Assembly (NCBI GenBank): GCA_033239125.1
Contig: BSWB01000004.1
Span: forward strand, 123,017,235 to 123,081,234
DNA length: 64,000 nt
Direction: 5' to 3'
DNA from: Fagopyrum homotropicum
Taxonomy: Eukaryota; Streptophyta; Magnoliopsida; Caryophyllales; Polygonaceae
Program-made: the position numbers and the translations under genes
Shown: positions 45,514 to 55,124 of the stretch, piece after piece
Layout: the number at the start of each line of letters is the position of its first letter
Numbering within the stretch: the stretch's first letter is position 1
Notes under the pieces: generated by a model
What the model was told of the DNA's origin: nothing
The model's database searches: none
Seen by the model: only the letters and a program-made list of their open reading frames with translations

Positions 45514-46698
45514 ATGCACAGGTCTAGGAACACCGCAGATCTCTTACCTCTTGATCAAGAGCTAGAGAAAACCTTGAGGCAAAAGCGCAAGGAAAAGAAG
45601 ATGGCCAAAGAACACGAACGTGATCTTCAAACGGAATTGGCGGAGAAGGAAGCTCAACTCCGATGGAATGAGACTCTCCGCCAGGATGAGATGGATCGTC
45701 ATCAATCTCAAGTTAACGGTCTACGAGACATGATCTTCCAAATGAGGATAAAGATGAGCGACCTTGAGAATAAGGTAAGCAAGAAGTCCTCAAGAAGGAG
45801 ATCAAGGTCTAGAAGAAAAAGCCACTCATCCGCTGATGATAGTGACTCTTCCATGCCACCGTTAGAAGAGATTGATCCCACGATCAATATGAATCCTTTC
45901 CATCCACAAGGAGCTGCTAATCGCCGCATTCCACCTAGGAATGCGAGAGTCGAACGTGTGGATAATGAGCCAAGAACTCTTGGCCAGAGGATGGATCCAA
46001 CACAACAACCACGCCGCTTGGGTGTGAATTTTGATGCTGAAGATATGCAAGGGTTTAACTTTAACCCTCAAGTTATCACTCTTGTTCGCCAAAGCCAATT
46101 TGGCGGTACAAGCGCTGAATCTCCACACCAACACTTGCAAAACTTTGAGTGTATGATGGAGACGATGAGACCGAAGAACGTTACTACCAACAACTATAAG
46201 CTCAAACCTTTCTTTTTCTCTTTGAAAGGGAAAGCGTTGTCATGGTATCAAGCTCTTCCCAATGGGAAACTAGACACGTGGGAAGACCTCTCCGCGGAGT
46301 TTCTCACCAAATTCTTTCCGCCCTCCAAAACGGCGGAACTTAGAGGTAAGATTAATGCTTTTTCCATGAGACCTAACGAAAGTTTGTTTCAATCTTGGGA
46401 AAGGTTTCAGGATTTACTCTTGGATTGCCCTCATCATGGCATATCCAAGCTTGCCTTGCTGGAAATCTACTACAAAGGACTGGATGCGGGAACGCAATTC
46501 AACCTCCAATCCCTCTCATGCGGAACGTTCATGGACATGAGAGAAGATGACGCTTGGGACTTCATTGAGAAGCAAGCAAGAGTCATAGAGAAGTATTCCC
46601 ACCGGAAAGCGGAGGGAAATCGTGTAGAGCAAGGAGCGAAGCTCACACATGAAGCTCAAAATCAAATCTTCTCCCTCAACAATGAGATCAAAGAGTGA
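45514..46698 (+). CDS. Gag polyprotein of element C (N-terminal and capsid part)
   Basis: Structural protein that packages the element RNA into cytoplasmic particles. The frame is 394 codons. Residues 15-95 are charged and likely coiled coil. A basic SR-type stretch (RRRSRSRRKS) lies near residue 95. The retrotransposon gag block lies at about 205-325 (LKPFFFSLKGKALSWYQAL, then WEDLSAEFLTKFFP). ATG at 45514 is the first in-frame start after the primer site. The TGA at 46696-46698 coincides with the loss of the natural frame: the sequence typical of the gag tail goes on at once in the next frame. The stop is therefore probably a one-base lesion, not the true end, though a programmed frameshift cannot be excluded. 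Confidence 0.85.
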   Translation: MHRSRNTADLLPLDQELEKTLRQKRKEKKMAKEHERDLQTELAEKEAQLRWNETLRQDEMDRHQSQVNGLRDMIFQMRIKMSDLENKVSKKSSRRRSRSRRKSHSSADDSDSSMPPLEEIDPTINMNPFHPQGAANRRIPPRNARVERVDNEPRTLGQRMDPTQQPRRLGVNFDAEDMQGFNFNPQVITLVRQSQFGGTSAESPHQHLQNFECMMETMRPKNVTTNNYKLKPFFFSLKGKALSWYQALPNGKLDTWEDLSAEFLTKFFPPSKTAELRGKINAFSMRPNESLFQSWERFQDLLLDCPHHGISKLALLEIYYKGLDAGTQFNLQSLSCGTFMDMREDDAWDFIEKQARVIEKYSHRKAEGNRVEQGAKLTHEAQNQIFSLNNEIKE

Positions 46699-49600
46699 AG
46701 GAGACTATCAAGACCAACTTCCCAAAGCAACAAGAGAAGGATGTTGGCTATTTGGGCAACAACAATGGCGGTGATAACACCAACCGCAACAACAATAACC
46801 GGAACAATAACTGGAATAACAATTGGAATGGAAACAATAACAACCGGAACAACAACAATTGGAACAACAATCGGGGTTCAAACAACAACAATTGGTGCTC
46901 CAATCAACAAAATTCCGGTAACTCCTATCCTTCCAATTCTAATTCGCTAACTCCACCTTCCTCTTCCTCTACTCCTTTGAAAAGCCAGGGGCAATCATCT
47001 AATGGAGGAAACAATACGGGAAAGGAGAAGTCCGATCCCATGTTGGAGACAATCTTGGGAAAGCTTCAAGGGTTGGAGAACCGCCTCATCAAGGTTGATG
47101 ATCAAGTCTCTAAGGTTGACAAAACTCAAAAAGTTTTGGAAAACCAATTGTTCAACCACGCGGAGGAAGTTCCTAGAAATCAAGGGAAACTTCCAGGAAA
47201 GACGGAGGACAACCCTAAGGGAAGGGTAATGGCGATTACAACTAGGAGCGGAGTGACTACCACCGATCCGCAGCCTACGTTCGTTGAAGTCCCCGTAGAG
47301 AAGGACAAAGGAAAGGGGAAGGAGAAGGAAGATGTCTATGTTCCTCCTCCAGCTTACAAACCTCCCCTACCGTTCCCCCAATCTAGAGCGCGAGCACGCC
47401 TAGACAAACAATTCGGTAAGTTCATAGAACTCATGAGCAAGCTGCATATTAATATACCCTTCATTGATGCTATTGTAGGTATGCCGGCTTATGGCAAGTT
47501 CTTGAAGGAGCTTCTCTCTAACAAGAGGAAGCTAGAAGATTTCGGTGAGGTCAAGATGAGTTCGGATTCTTCGGATCTCATCAAGACTATGAAGGAGAAA
47601 ATGCCCCCAAAGTTGAAGGATCCGGGGTCATTTTGCATTCCCATTGGAGTGGGAGATGTCACATACGACGCTTTATGTGACTTGGGAGCAAGTGTGAGCA
47701 TCATACCACTTGCATTATGTAGGAAGATCGGTTTAGGCGATCCTAAACCGGTCAAGATGACGTTATACATGGCGGATCGCTCCATCACTCGCCCCGTCGG
47801 TATTGTAGAAGACGTCCCGGTCAAGCTAGGTAAATTCTTTGTCCCCATTGGTTTTGTCGTGCTTGACATTCCTGCAGATAGTCCGGTCTCGATTATACTC
47901 GGAAGACCGTTTCTTGCAACTTCCGGTTGCATGGTCGATTGCAAGAATGGGAGACTCGCTTTTGATATTGGAGAAGAGAAAGTAGAGTTCGTTCTTTCCA
48001 CTCTAGTAAAGGAGCCAATCTTTGACGAAGATATTTACGATATCCAAGACGAAGAAGGTTTGTCTAGGGAGGAGGTAAGTGCGATTCTCTTTAACGATCC
48101 TTTACAAAAGGTTATCACTATGAGTCTAACCAATGTAGGGGAAGAAGAAGAGTGCAAAGAGGAAATTGAAGCCTTAGAAGCACAAGAAGAGATGCATGAA
48201 GTGGAGTTTGAGAAACTCCACGATGAGGCTGAGAATGTAAGAATCCACGGTCATACCCTGTATTCCACGACCGTGGATTTCACAACCAAAATCGACCTCC
48301 ATTCCAGGGGATTACACGGCCGTGGAACACATGGAGAGGCCGTAATTCTGACCGTGGAAGAGGGTGATCGGCTTACTTCTTCAACTTCTTTTGATTCTTC
48401 TCCAAACCACTCAACAACCTTAGAAACTTCTAAGGAAACGTCGGATGCCCCTCAAGAACCATTGGAAGCTCCGAAAGTGATGGAACTCAAACCACTTCCT
48501 ACTCATCTATGGTACGCTTTTCTTGGGTCTAATTCTACCTTTCCGGTCATTGTTAGCTCCGAACTAAGCATAGATGAACATGAACAACTCATGATAGTCC
48601 TTAGGAAACATAGAAAAGCCATAGGCTACACTATCGAGGACTTAGTAGGAATTAAACCCTCCCTATGTATGCATAAGATACTAATGGAGGAGAATTTTAG
48701 AACTTCAAGACAACCTCAAAGGCGGTTGAATCCGACCATGAAGGAGGTTGTCAAGAAGGAAATTCTTAAACTTCTTGATGCAGGTATCATCTATCCTATC
48801 TCCGATAGCAAGTGGGTGAGTCCAGTTCAAGTAGTTACGAAGAAGGGAGGAATGACGGTCATCACCAACAAGAACAACGAACTCATTCCTACCCGAACCG
48901 TGACTGGATGGCGAATGTGCATAGACTACCGCAAGCTCAACAACGCAACGCGGAAGGATCACTTTCCCTTACCATTCATCGATCAAATGCTTGAAAGGTT
49001 AGCACAACATTCACATTTTTGCTACCTTGACGGTTATAGTGGTTTCTTTCAGATTCCGATACATCCGGACGATCAGGAGAAGACCACATTCACATGCCCT
49101 TGGGGTACGTTCGCTTATAGGAGAATGCCGTTCGGGCTTTGCAACGCCCCAACCACCTTTCAACGGTGCATGATGGCCATCTTCTCCGAGTACGTAGAGG
49201 AAATCATGGAAGTCTTCATGGACGACTTCTCCGTATACGGTTCCTCTTTTAATGATTGCCTTTCTAACCTTTCTCTTGTTTTACAATGTTGTGAAGACAC
49301 TAACCTAGTTCTTAATTGGGAGAAGTGTCAATTCATGGTTAAGGAAGGAATCGTATTAGGTCACTTAGTCTCTAGTAGAGGGATAGAGGTAGACAAGGCT
49401 AAGATAGAGACCATAGAGAAACTTCCTCCCCCAATTTCAGTGAAAGGGATAAGAAGTTTCCTAGGACATGCTGGATTTTATAGACGCTTCATTAAGGACT
49501 TTTCTAAGATATCAAAACCTCTCACTAATCTATTGATCAAGGATGCGGTTTTTGAGTTTTCACAGGAATGTTTAGATGCGTTTAACACCATTCGGCAAGC

Positions 49601-50528
49601 TCTAATTTCAGCACCTATTATCCAACCCCCGGATTGGACTCTCCCCTTCGAGATTATGTGCGATGCTAGTGACGTAGCCATTGAAGCTGTTCTTGGACAA
49701 CGAAAGGAAGGGCAAACCCATGCCATATACTACGCTAGCAAGACGCTAGACGAAGCTCAGCTCAACTACGCCACTACAGAAAAAGAGTTTCTAGCCATTG
49801 TCTACGCTATTGACAAGTTTCGCTCTTATCTTGTAGGTGCAAAGGTGATTGTCTACACGGATCATGCTGCGATCCGGTACCTCCTTGCGAAGAAAGACGC
49901 GAAGCCAAGGCTAATTAGATGGATTCTTCTCCTACAAGAATTCGATCTTGAGATCCACGACAAGAAAGGTTCAGAAAATTCTGTTGCGGATCATTTGAGT
50001 CGCCTCACACATCTAGAGGACGACCATCTACCCATTGATGACTCCTTTCCGGACGAACACCTACACATCATAGAGGAGTGCATCAACGAGATCTCCAAAG
50101 GTAACGAACCATGGTTTGCTGATTTTGTTAACTATTTGGTTTGCCAGGAGATACCGCCCGGACTATCCTACGCACAAAGGAAGAAGTTCTTTAAGGACGT
50201 CCGGGAATATTATTGGAACGAGCCTCTCCTCTTTAAGAGAGGTCCGGATGGCATCATCCGGCGATGTGTGCCGGAAGATGAGATGCAAAGTGTCATCCGC
50301 CATTGTCATTCACTACCTTGTGGAGGACACGCTAGTTCGAACAAGACTAGCGCAAAGGTATTACAATCTGGATTCTACTGGCCTACTTTATTTAGAGATG
50401 TGCAATCCTTTGTCTCTTGCTGCGATGCTTGTCAAAGAACAGGCAATATTTCTAGAAGGAACGAGATGCCCCTCAACAACATCCAAGAGGTGGAGATTTT
50501 CGACGTTTGGGGAGTCGATTTCATGTGA
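46699..50528 (+). pseudogene. Pol of element C: gag tail, protease, RT, RNase H, start of integrase
   Basis: Continues gag in another frame, with no ATG near its start. Asn-rich stretch (46770-46920), then a coiled segment (about 47040-47160). Protease at about 47640-47960 has CDLGASVSIIP, with DLGA for the usual DTGA or DSGA, then IILGRPFLATSG. The spacer between protease and RT (48237-48360) contains a palindrome cluster. RT is at 48700-49310: CIDYRKLN, MPFGLCNAPTTFQRCMM and FMDDFSVYG at the catalytic site. RNase H is at about 49650-50010 (IMCDASDVAIEAVLGQ, VIVYTDHAAIRYLL, SVADHLSRL). The integrase HHCC finger is at about 50300-50435. A TGA at 50526-50528 falls just after the first catalytic aspartate (WGVDFM). 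The rest is one open frame of over 1270 codons. Confidence 0.9.
48237..48360 (+). repeat. Palindrome cluster inside the pol coding sequence (element C)
   Basis: TCCACGACCGTGGA at 48264-48277 and CACGGCCGTG at 48315-48324, plus half-sites. The 29 bases at 48301-48329 are identical to LTR positions 44030-44058. The stretch stays open in the pol frame and adds about 40 residues between protease and RT. Confidence 0.9.
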
Positions 50529-51386
50529 CCATTCCCATCTTCTTGTGGAAACCAATACATACTATTAGCGGTAGACTACGTTTCTAGATGGGTGGAAGCA
50601 ATTGCCTCTCCCACAAATGATGCCATGGTGGTGGTTAAGTTCTTCAACAAGACCATCTTTCCGCGATTCGGAACACCAAGGACAATCATTAGTGATGGAG
50701 GTTCTCACTTCACAGCCCGTCGCTTTGAAGCTCTTCTAGCTAAGTATGGGGTTACTCACAAGATCGCCACCCCTTACCATCCACAAACGAGTGGACAAGT
50801 TGAGATCTCAAATAGGGAGATCAAGGGAATCCTAGAGAAGACGGTTTCAAGGACTAGGAAGGATTGGTCCTTGAAACTAGATGATGCATTATGGGCGTAC
50901 CGGACTGCGTACAAGACTCCCATAGGAACCACACCATACAACCTTGTGTATGGGAAGTCTTGTCATTTGCCGGTAGAGCTGGAGCACAAAGCATTTTGGG
51001 CTATCAAGTGGCTGAATTTCGGCATGAAGGAAGCGGGAGAGAAGTGTCTCCTAGACATCAACAAGCTGGATGAACTTCGCTTGAACGCCTATAAAAACGC
51101 TAAGATCTACAAGGAAAGAGCAAAGCGTTGGCATGATAAGCATATCATTCCAAAGGACTTCAAAGAAGGGGATCAAGTTCTCCTCTTCAATTCAAGACTT
51201 CGCCTCTTTCCAGGTAAGCTTCAATTCCGTTGGACCGGACCTTTTCTAATCAAACGTATTTTCTCCCATGGTGCAGTTGAAGTATGGGGTGAAGCAAGCG
51301 GAAGTTTTAAGGTGAACGGTCAACGACTCAAGAAGTACACACCGGAACTCCAAGCTGAGGAGTTTGCGCCTACCGCACTCGAATAA
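50529..51386 (+). pseudogene. Integrase core and C-terminal part of element C
   Basis: Same frame as pol, directly after the TGA at 50526-50528, so one substitution separates the two parts. The core has IISDGGSHFT with the second catalytic aspartate and TSGQVEISNREIKGILEKTV with the glutamate, so DDE is complete. Then come LWAYRTAYKTPIGTTPY and a C-terminal domain (QVLLFNSRLRLFPGKL). It ends with TAA at 51384-51386. No chromodomain, as expected for the Athila/Tat branch. Confidence 0.9.
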
Positions 51387-52214
51387 GTGCGAGATTGGTC
51401 TAGCTACGGACCTTAAACAAAGCGCTTCTTGGGAGGCAACCCAAGGTATTGCATTCTCGTTTTTGTTTTCGATTCATAGTTTAGCTTAGAATAGACGTTT
51501 TCGCTTTATTTTGCCTCGATTTCTTCCGGTATGTTCGTGTTTTTGGTTGTAGGATCGATGGAAAAGGAGAAAGGGAGAATAATGTCGAAGAAGAGTGACG
51601 AAATTTGGACTTTAAAGCTTTACAGAAGGTTCCACGGTCTAAATTACGGTCGTCATAGCTACAGTGGCCGTAATTCTCAAAAGCTTTTGAAAAATCACCA
51701 AAACCACGGGTCCGTAAACTTCCACGGCCGTGGAACACCCCGACAGACCGTGATTTTCAAAATTTTGCCTGCGACTATATAAGCCACATTCTTCACAAAA
51801 TTCCCCAAAAACTTACCCCTTTCCACGCCCTAAACGCCGAAATCTCACGACCTCCTCCAATTCCTCGTTTTCTAATCGTTTTCAACGATTCTTCATCCTA
51901 AACTGCAGCAAATCCAACCACGAACAAGATCCAAGCGACAAACCAAGCAGAAATCCATCAACAAACGTGCATTTCGGGTTTTTCAATCCGAAAAAGAGGT
52001 TTATTCTTTCTTCTTGAATTTCGCGGATTTGGTTCGTTTTTGCTATAGATTTTTAGGAAGAACTGACAAAGACTGGAAGGAATTAGATTAGGACTGCTTG
52101 TTGTGGTGATTGTTGGTGAATTTGCTGAGATTCGCAAGATTCTGAGACGAATCACGGTCTCTGGGTAAACCACGGCCGTGGAACCTGAAGAACAGACCGT
52201 AATTTTGGTGAAAA
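51387..52214 (+). promoter_or_regulatory. Pol-accessory ORF spacer with palindrome clusters and TATA-like site
   Basis: A non-coding spacer of 828 bases. It starts with a small hairpin, CTTGGGAGGCAACCCAAG (51428-51445). A palindrome cluster follows at 51629-51750 (CCACGGCCGTGG at 51722-51733). Then comes TATATAA at 51776-51782, a C-rich leader, and a second cluster just before the ORF (about 52152-52205, CCACGGCCGTGG at 52170-52181). The order (cluster, TATA, leader, cluster) is the same as in the LTR. I infer an internal promoter for the accessory ORF. Confidence 0.6.
51776..51782 (+). promoter_or_regulatory. TATA-like site upstream of the accessory ORF
   Basis: TATATAA, 43 bases after a CCACGGCCGTGG palindrome and about 430 bases before the accessory ATG. 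Confidence 0.45.
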
Positions 52215-53780
52215 ATGGACTTTGTAAGGAGAATGTCGGGAAGGATAAAGGAGAAAAAGGGAGAGCAAAACAAGAAAAGAAAGGGAAATCCCTCCACCTC
52301 TAGGGCACCACCACCCTCATCTCCCTCACTACCATCCTCACCTTCACCTCCATCTTCACCTCCTCACCCTAGCATCCCAACCATACATGAGAACCACCTT
52401 GTTGCACTTGACCGGATCAAGGAGAGGACAGTGATAGGTCCTAGGTATTTGTTTGAGGATCTACATCCTCTCAACATTGTTGATGATCTTACATGGCTCT
52501 TGGATAGAGCCGGATTGCTTGTCTTCACGAACATTCGTGAAGACGCCTATGAGGATATCACCCGGGAGGTTGTGACGTCCTTCGAGCACAGCCACGTAGA
52601 TAGGACCGTCTCCTTCCGTCTCATGGAACAAGACTATCATTTGAGTATTGTTGAGTTTGGGACCATTTTCGGGTTCCATGAGACCTATAACGGTCGATTT
52701 CCGAGTGGAGTTTACCCCAAGGACTTTTGGGAGGAAGTAGCTATGATTTACGCCGACGAGGACCGTTGGCAACCCGCCGATACCAAGGCTAGATTGATGT
52801 ACCATCTAGCCTTGAAGATAGCACACCGCGTTCTTTCGGAGTGTCTCTTTCCTAGGACGGAGACGCCCCAAAAGATCAAGACGGATGAGCTATTCTTGCT
52901 CTATAGCATGCTATACGGTCGCCGTGCAGATTGTGCCACTCTTTTGGCGGCTACGATGAGTAAACTCAAGAACAAGAAGAAGGGGAATATTGGATATGGT
53001 GGGATAGTGACCCACATTGCTAGGACGTTTGGTGTAGATTTTTCCGCTTGCACCCGTATACCGGCGGTTCCCTTAGGGCTACATGCTTTTATGGTTAGGG
53101 GACTCATCTTCCCCACACATGGAGGTCCGCCTTATGCGGGCATGCCTTGGGAGACTAGGACGGGTAGGGGGATTGAGTGGCTGCCGGAGTATTCCATTGT
53201 GGCGGGACGCCACAATTGGAAGGAGACATTCGCTGCGATGCATGTGAACAGGCTAGTAGCTCCCCCTTACGTTCCACCACCGATTGTGGAGGAGGAGGAC
53301 ATGGGAGATCAGTACGAGAGTGGTGGAGGAGCGGAGCAGGAGTTTGGCACGTTTCCGGATCAGCCGGAGGCGGCCCCGGATGTACCTAGACGCTCTCCAC
53401 GTCCAGCTAGAGCTTCAGGCTCGTCATCTCGCCGCGCTAGCGTGAGTGAGAGGCCCACGTGGATGACTACACCTCCCACTTGGTATGACACACCCCCTCC
53501 TTGGTCCACGGCGCAGCCAGCAACAGCACCACCACCACCAGCACCAGCACCATCCGATGCTCCATCATGGTACAGTCACGCCCCGGGATGGTACGAGTAG
53601 ATGCCGGATTGGGCTACCGGACTTTCGGAGAGAGTTGGAGCACTAGAGATCCGGGCGGATGCTAGAGACGGACGCTTAGACGACCTTGACCACATGATGA
53701 GGGACGTCTACCGCCAGCAGTTTGGGCGGTTCTATGATCCGAGTTTCTCTCCATTCCCACCTCCGCCGGCGCCGCAGTGA
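52215..53780 (+). pseudogene. Accessory ORF of element C, Athila ORF1-like, one in-frame TAG
   Basis: Open from ATG 52215 to TAG 53598-53600 (461 codons); the same frame continues 59 more codons to TGA 53778-53780 and stays alignable with the D copies, so the TAG is either a late mutation or a readthrough point. Layout: basic start (residues 1-30), Ser/Pro-rich stretch (30-60), globular domain (about 65-340: TVIGPRYLFEDLHPLN, LSIVEFGTIFGFHE, RTETPQKIKTDELFLLY, MPWETRTGRGIEWLP), acidic stretch, basic stretch, then a Trp-Tyr/Pro-rich tail and a coiled end. I see no signal peptide or membrane segment, so despite its position it is not obviously env-like. The globular part resembles the Athila ORF1 family, whose function is unknown. 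Confidence 0.75.
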
Positions 53781-55124
53781 TTGATGCATGATCGTTGTTT
53801 TAGACATTCCCGCCACCACTTGTGAGTTTCTTTTTTCTTTTCTTTCTTTTGTTCTTTCTTTTGAACATTAGGGACAATGTTCGTCCTAAGTATGGGGTGG
53901 GATGTACTAAAAGTTTGTAATAACTCTACTCTCTATGTTTGCTTTCATTCGAGACTATCGTTGCATCTTCATTATGTGTTACACGTTTCCTTATTGCATT
54001 GCATGAAAAGTGACTTGAAAAACCCATAAAAATTTGAAAAATTTTGAAAATTTTGCGCTTCTAATGAATTGAGATGATTTCCATGATAATCACTACTTGT
54101 GAATTGAGTTTGATGACAATTGCATGCTTAAAAGGATTGTGAATTGAAAAGAATTTGAATGAATGAATTTTACCTCTTTTGCAAGTTTTATAATGTGAAA
54201 ATGTTACCTAAATCATGCTAGAAAATTGAAGTTGAAATCACGTTATAAGTTCCTATACTTCTTATTGAAATGATTAAGGCAATTCAATACTTTCTTTCTT
54301 CTTTCTTTGATCATCTAGCTCCTCATTGAAATATTAGCCTCCTTTACCTATCCGGGAATTTGGAGAAGTGAATGAGAAAAAGGCATGCTTGATGTGGGAG
54401 GGCCATGAGAGCAATTATTTGCAATCAATTGAATGGAAAGAAATTATAGGTTTGGGGAAGTCAATCATGACGATGAGTAACTCGGCACCATTCACATAGC
54501 CGGGTGTTTGTGTCTTGCCAAAGTTGGATTGAGCGATATTCCTAGCGGATTATGGTATGTGCGCTAAGGGTTTGAGGCATCTCTTGAAAAATTTGAGAAA
54601 CGCCGATCTCCTAGGCTTCGGTTTTTGTGCACCTCTATCCATAACTCCAAAAGTAAAGTCGAAAAGTGAAAAGAAGAGAGCGAAGCTCTAAGTTGAAGTG
54701 TTGTGGAAACCACATAAGAAGAAGAAGGTAGTTGTCCACTTTCCCGGATTTATGCACCACTTTCCCTTAAAGTTTTCCCCTCCCTTCCATATTCTAGACC
54801 TTTTCTTTGAAAGTCCTTAAGATCATAAGAATGTTATATGACTTGGTGATCTAAATTGAAGTTTCTTGTGATTGATTTTGATAATGTTTGAAGGTTATAA
54901 TGCTTGTTTAGAAGTTGAGTTGATTCATGAATTTTCTTTACCTTTTACTCTTTGATTAAGTGTGTGAAAGTTTGATAAACGATTGAAGCAAGGTTTGAGA
55001 ATGATCTATTCTTTAGAAGTCACATTCATCCAAAAGAAGGTACACATATTTCATCCTAACTCTTGTTTAAATCTTTTTGAGAGACCTTGCTTAGGGACAA
55101 GCAAGTGTTAAGTATGGGGTTATT
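53781..55124 (+). other. 3' non-coding part of element C
   Basis: It contains an internal polypurine-like AAGTATGGGGTGGG (about 53889). The block at 54446-54546 is nearly identical to element D. Shorter shared phrases follow, such as CTAGGCTTCGGTT. The last are GGGACAAGCAAGTGTTAAG and the terminal polypurine tract before the LTR at 55125. No gene. Confidence 0.7.
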
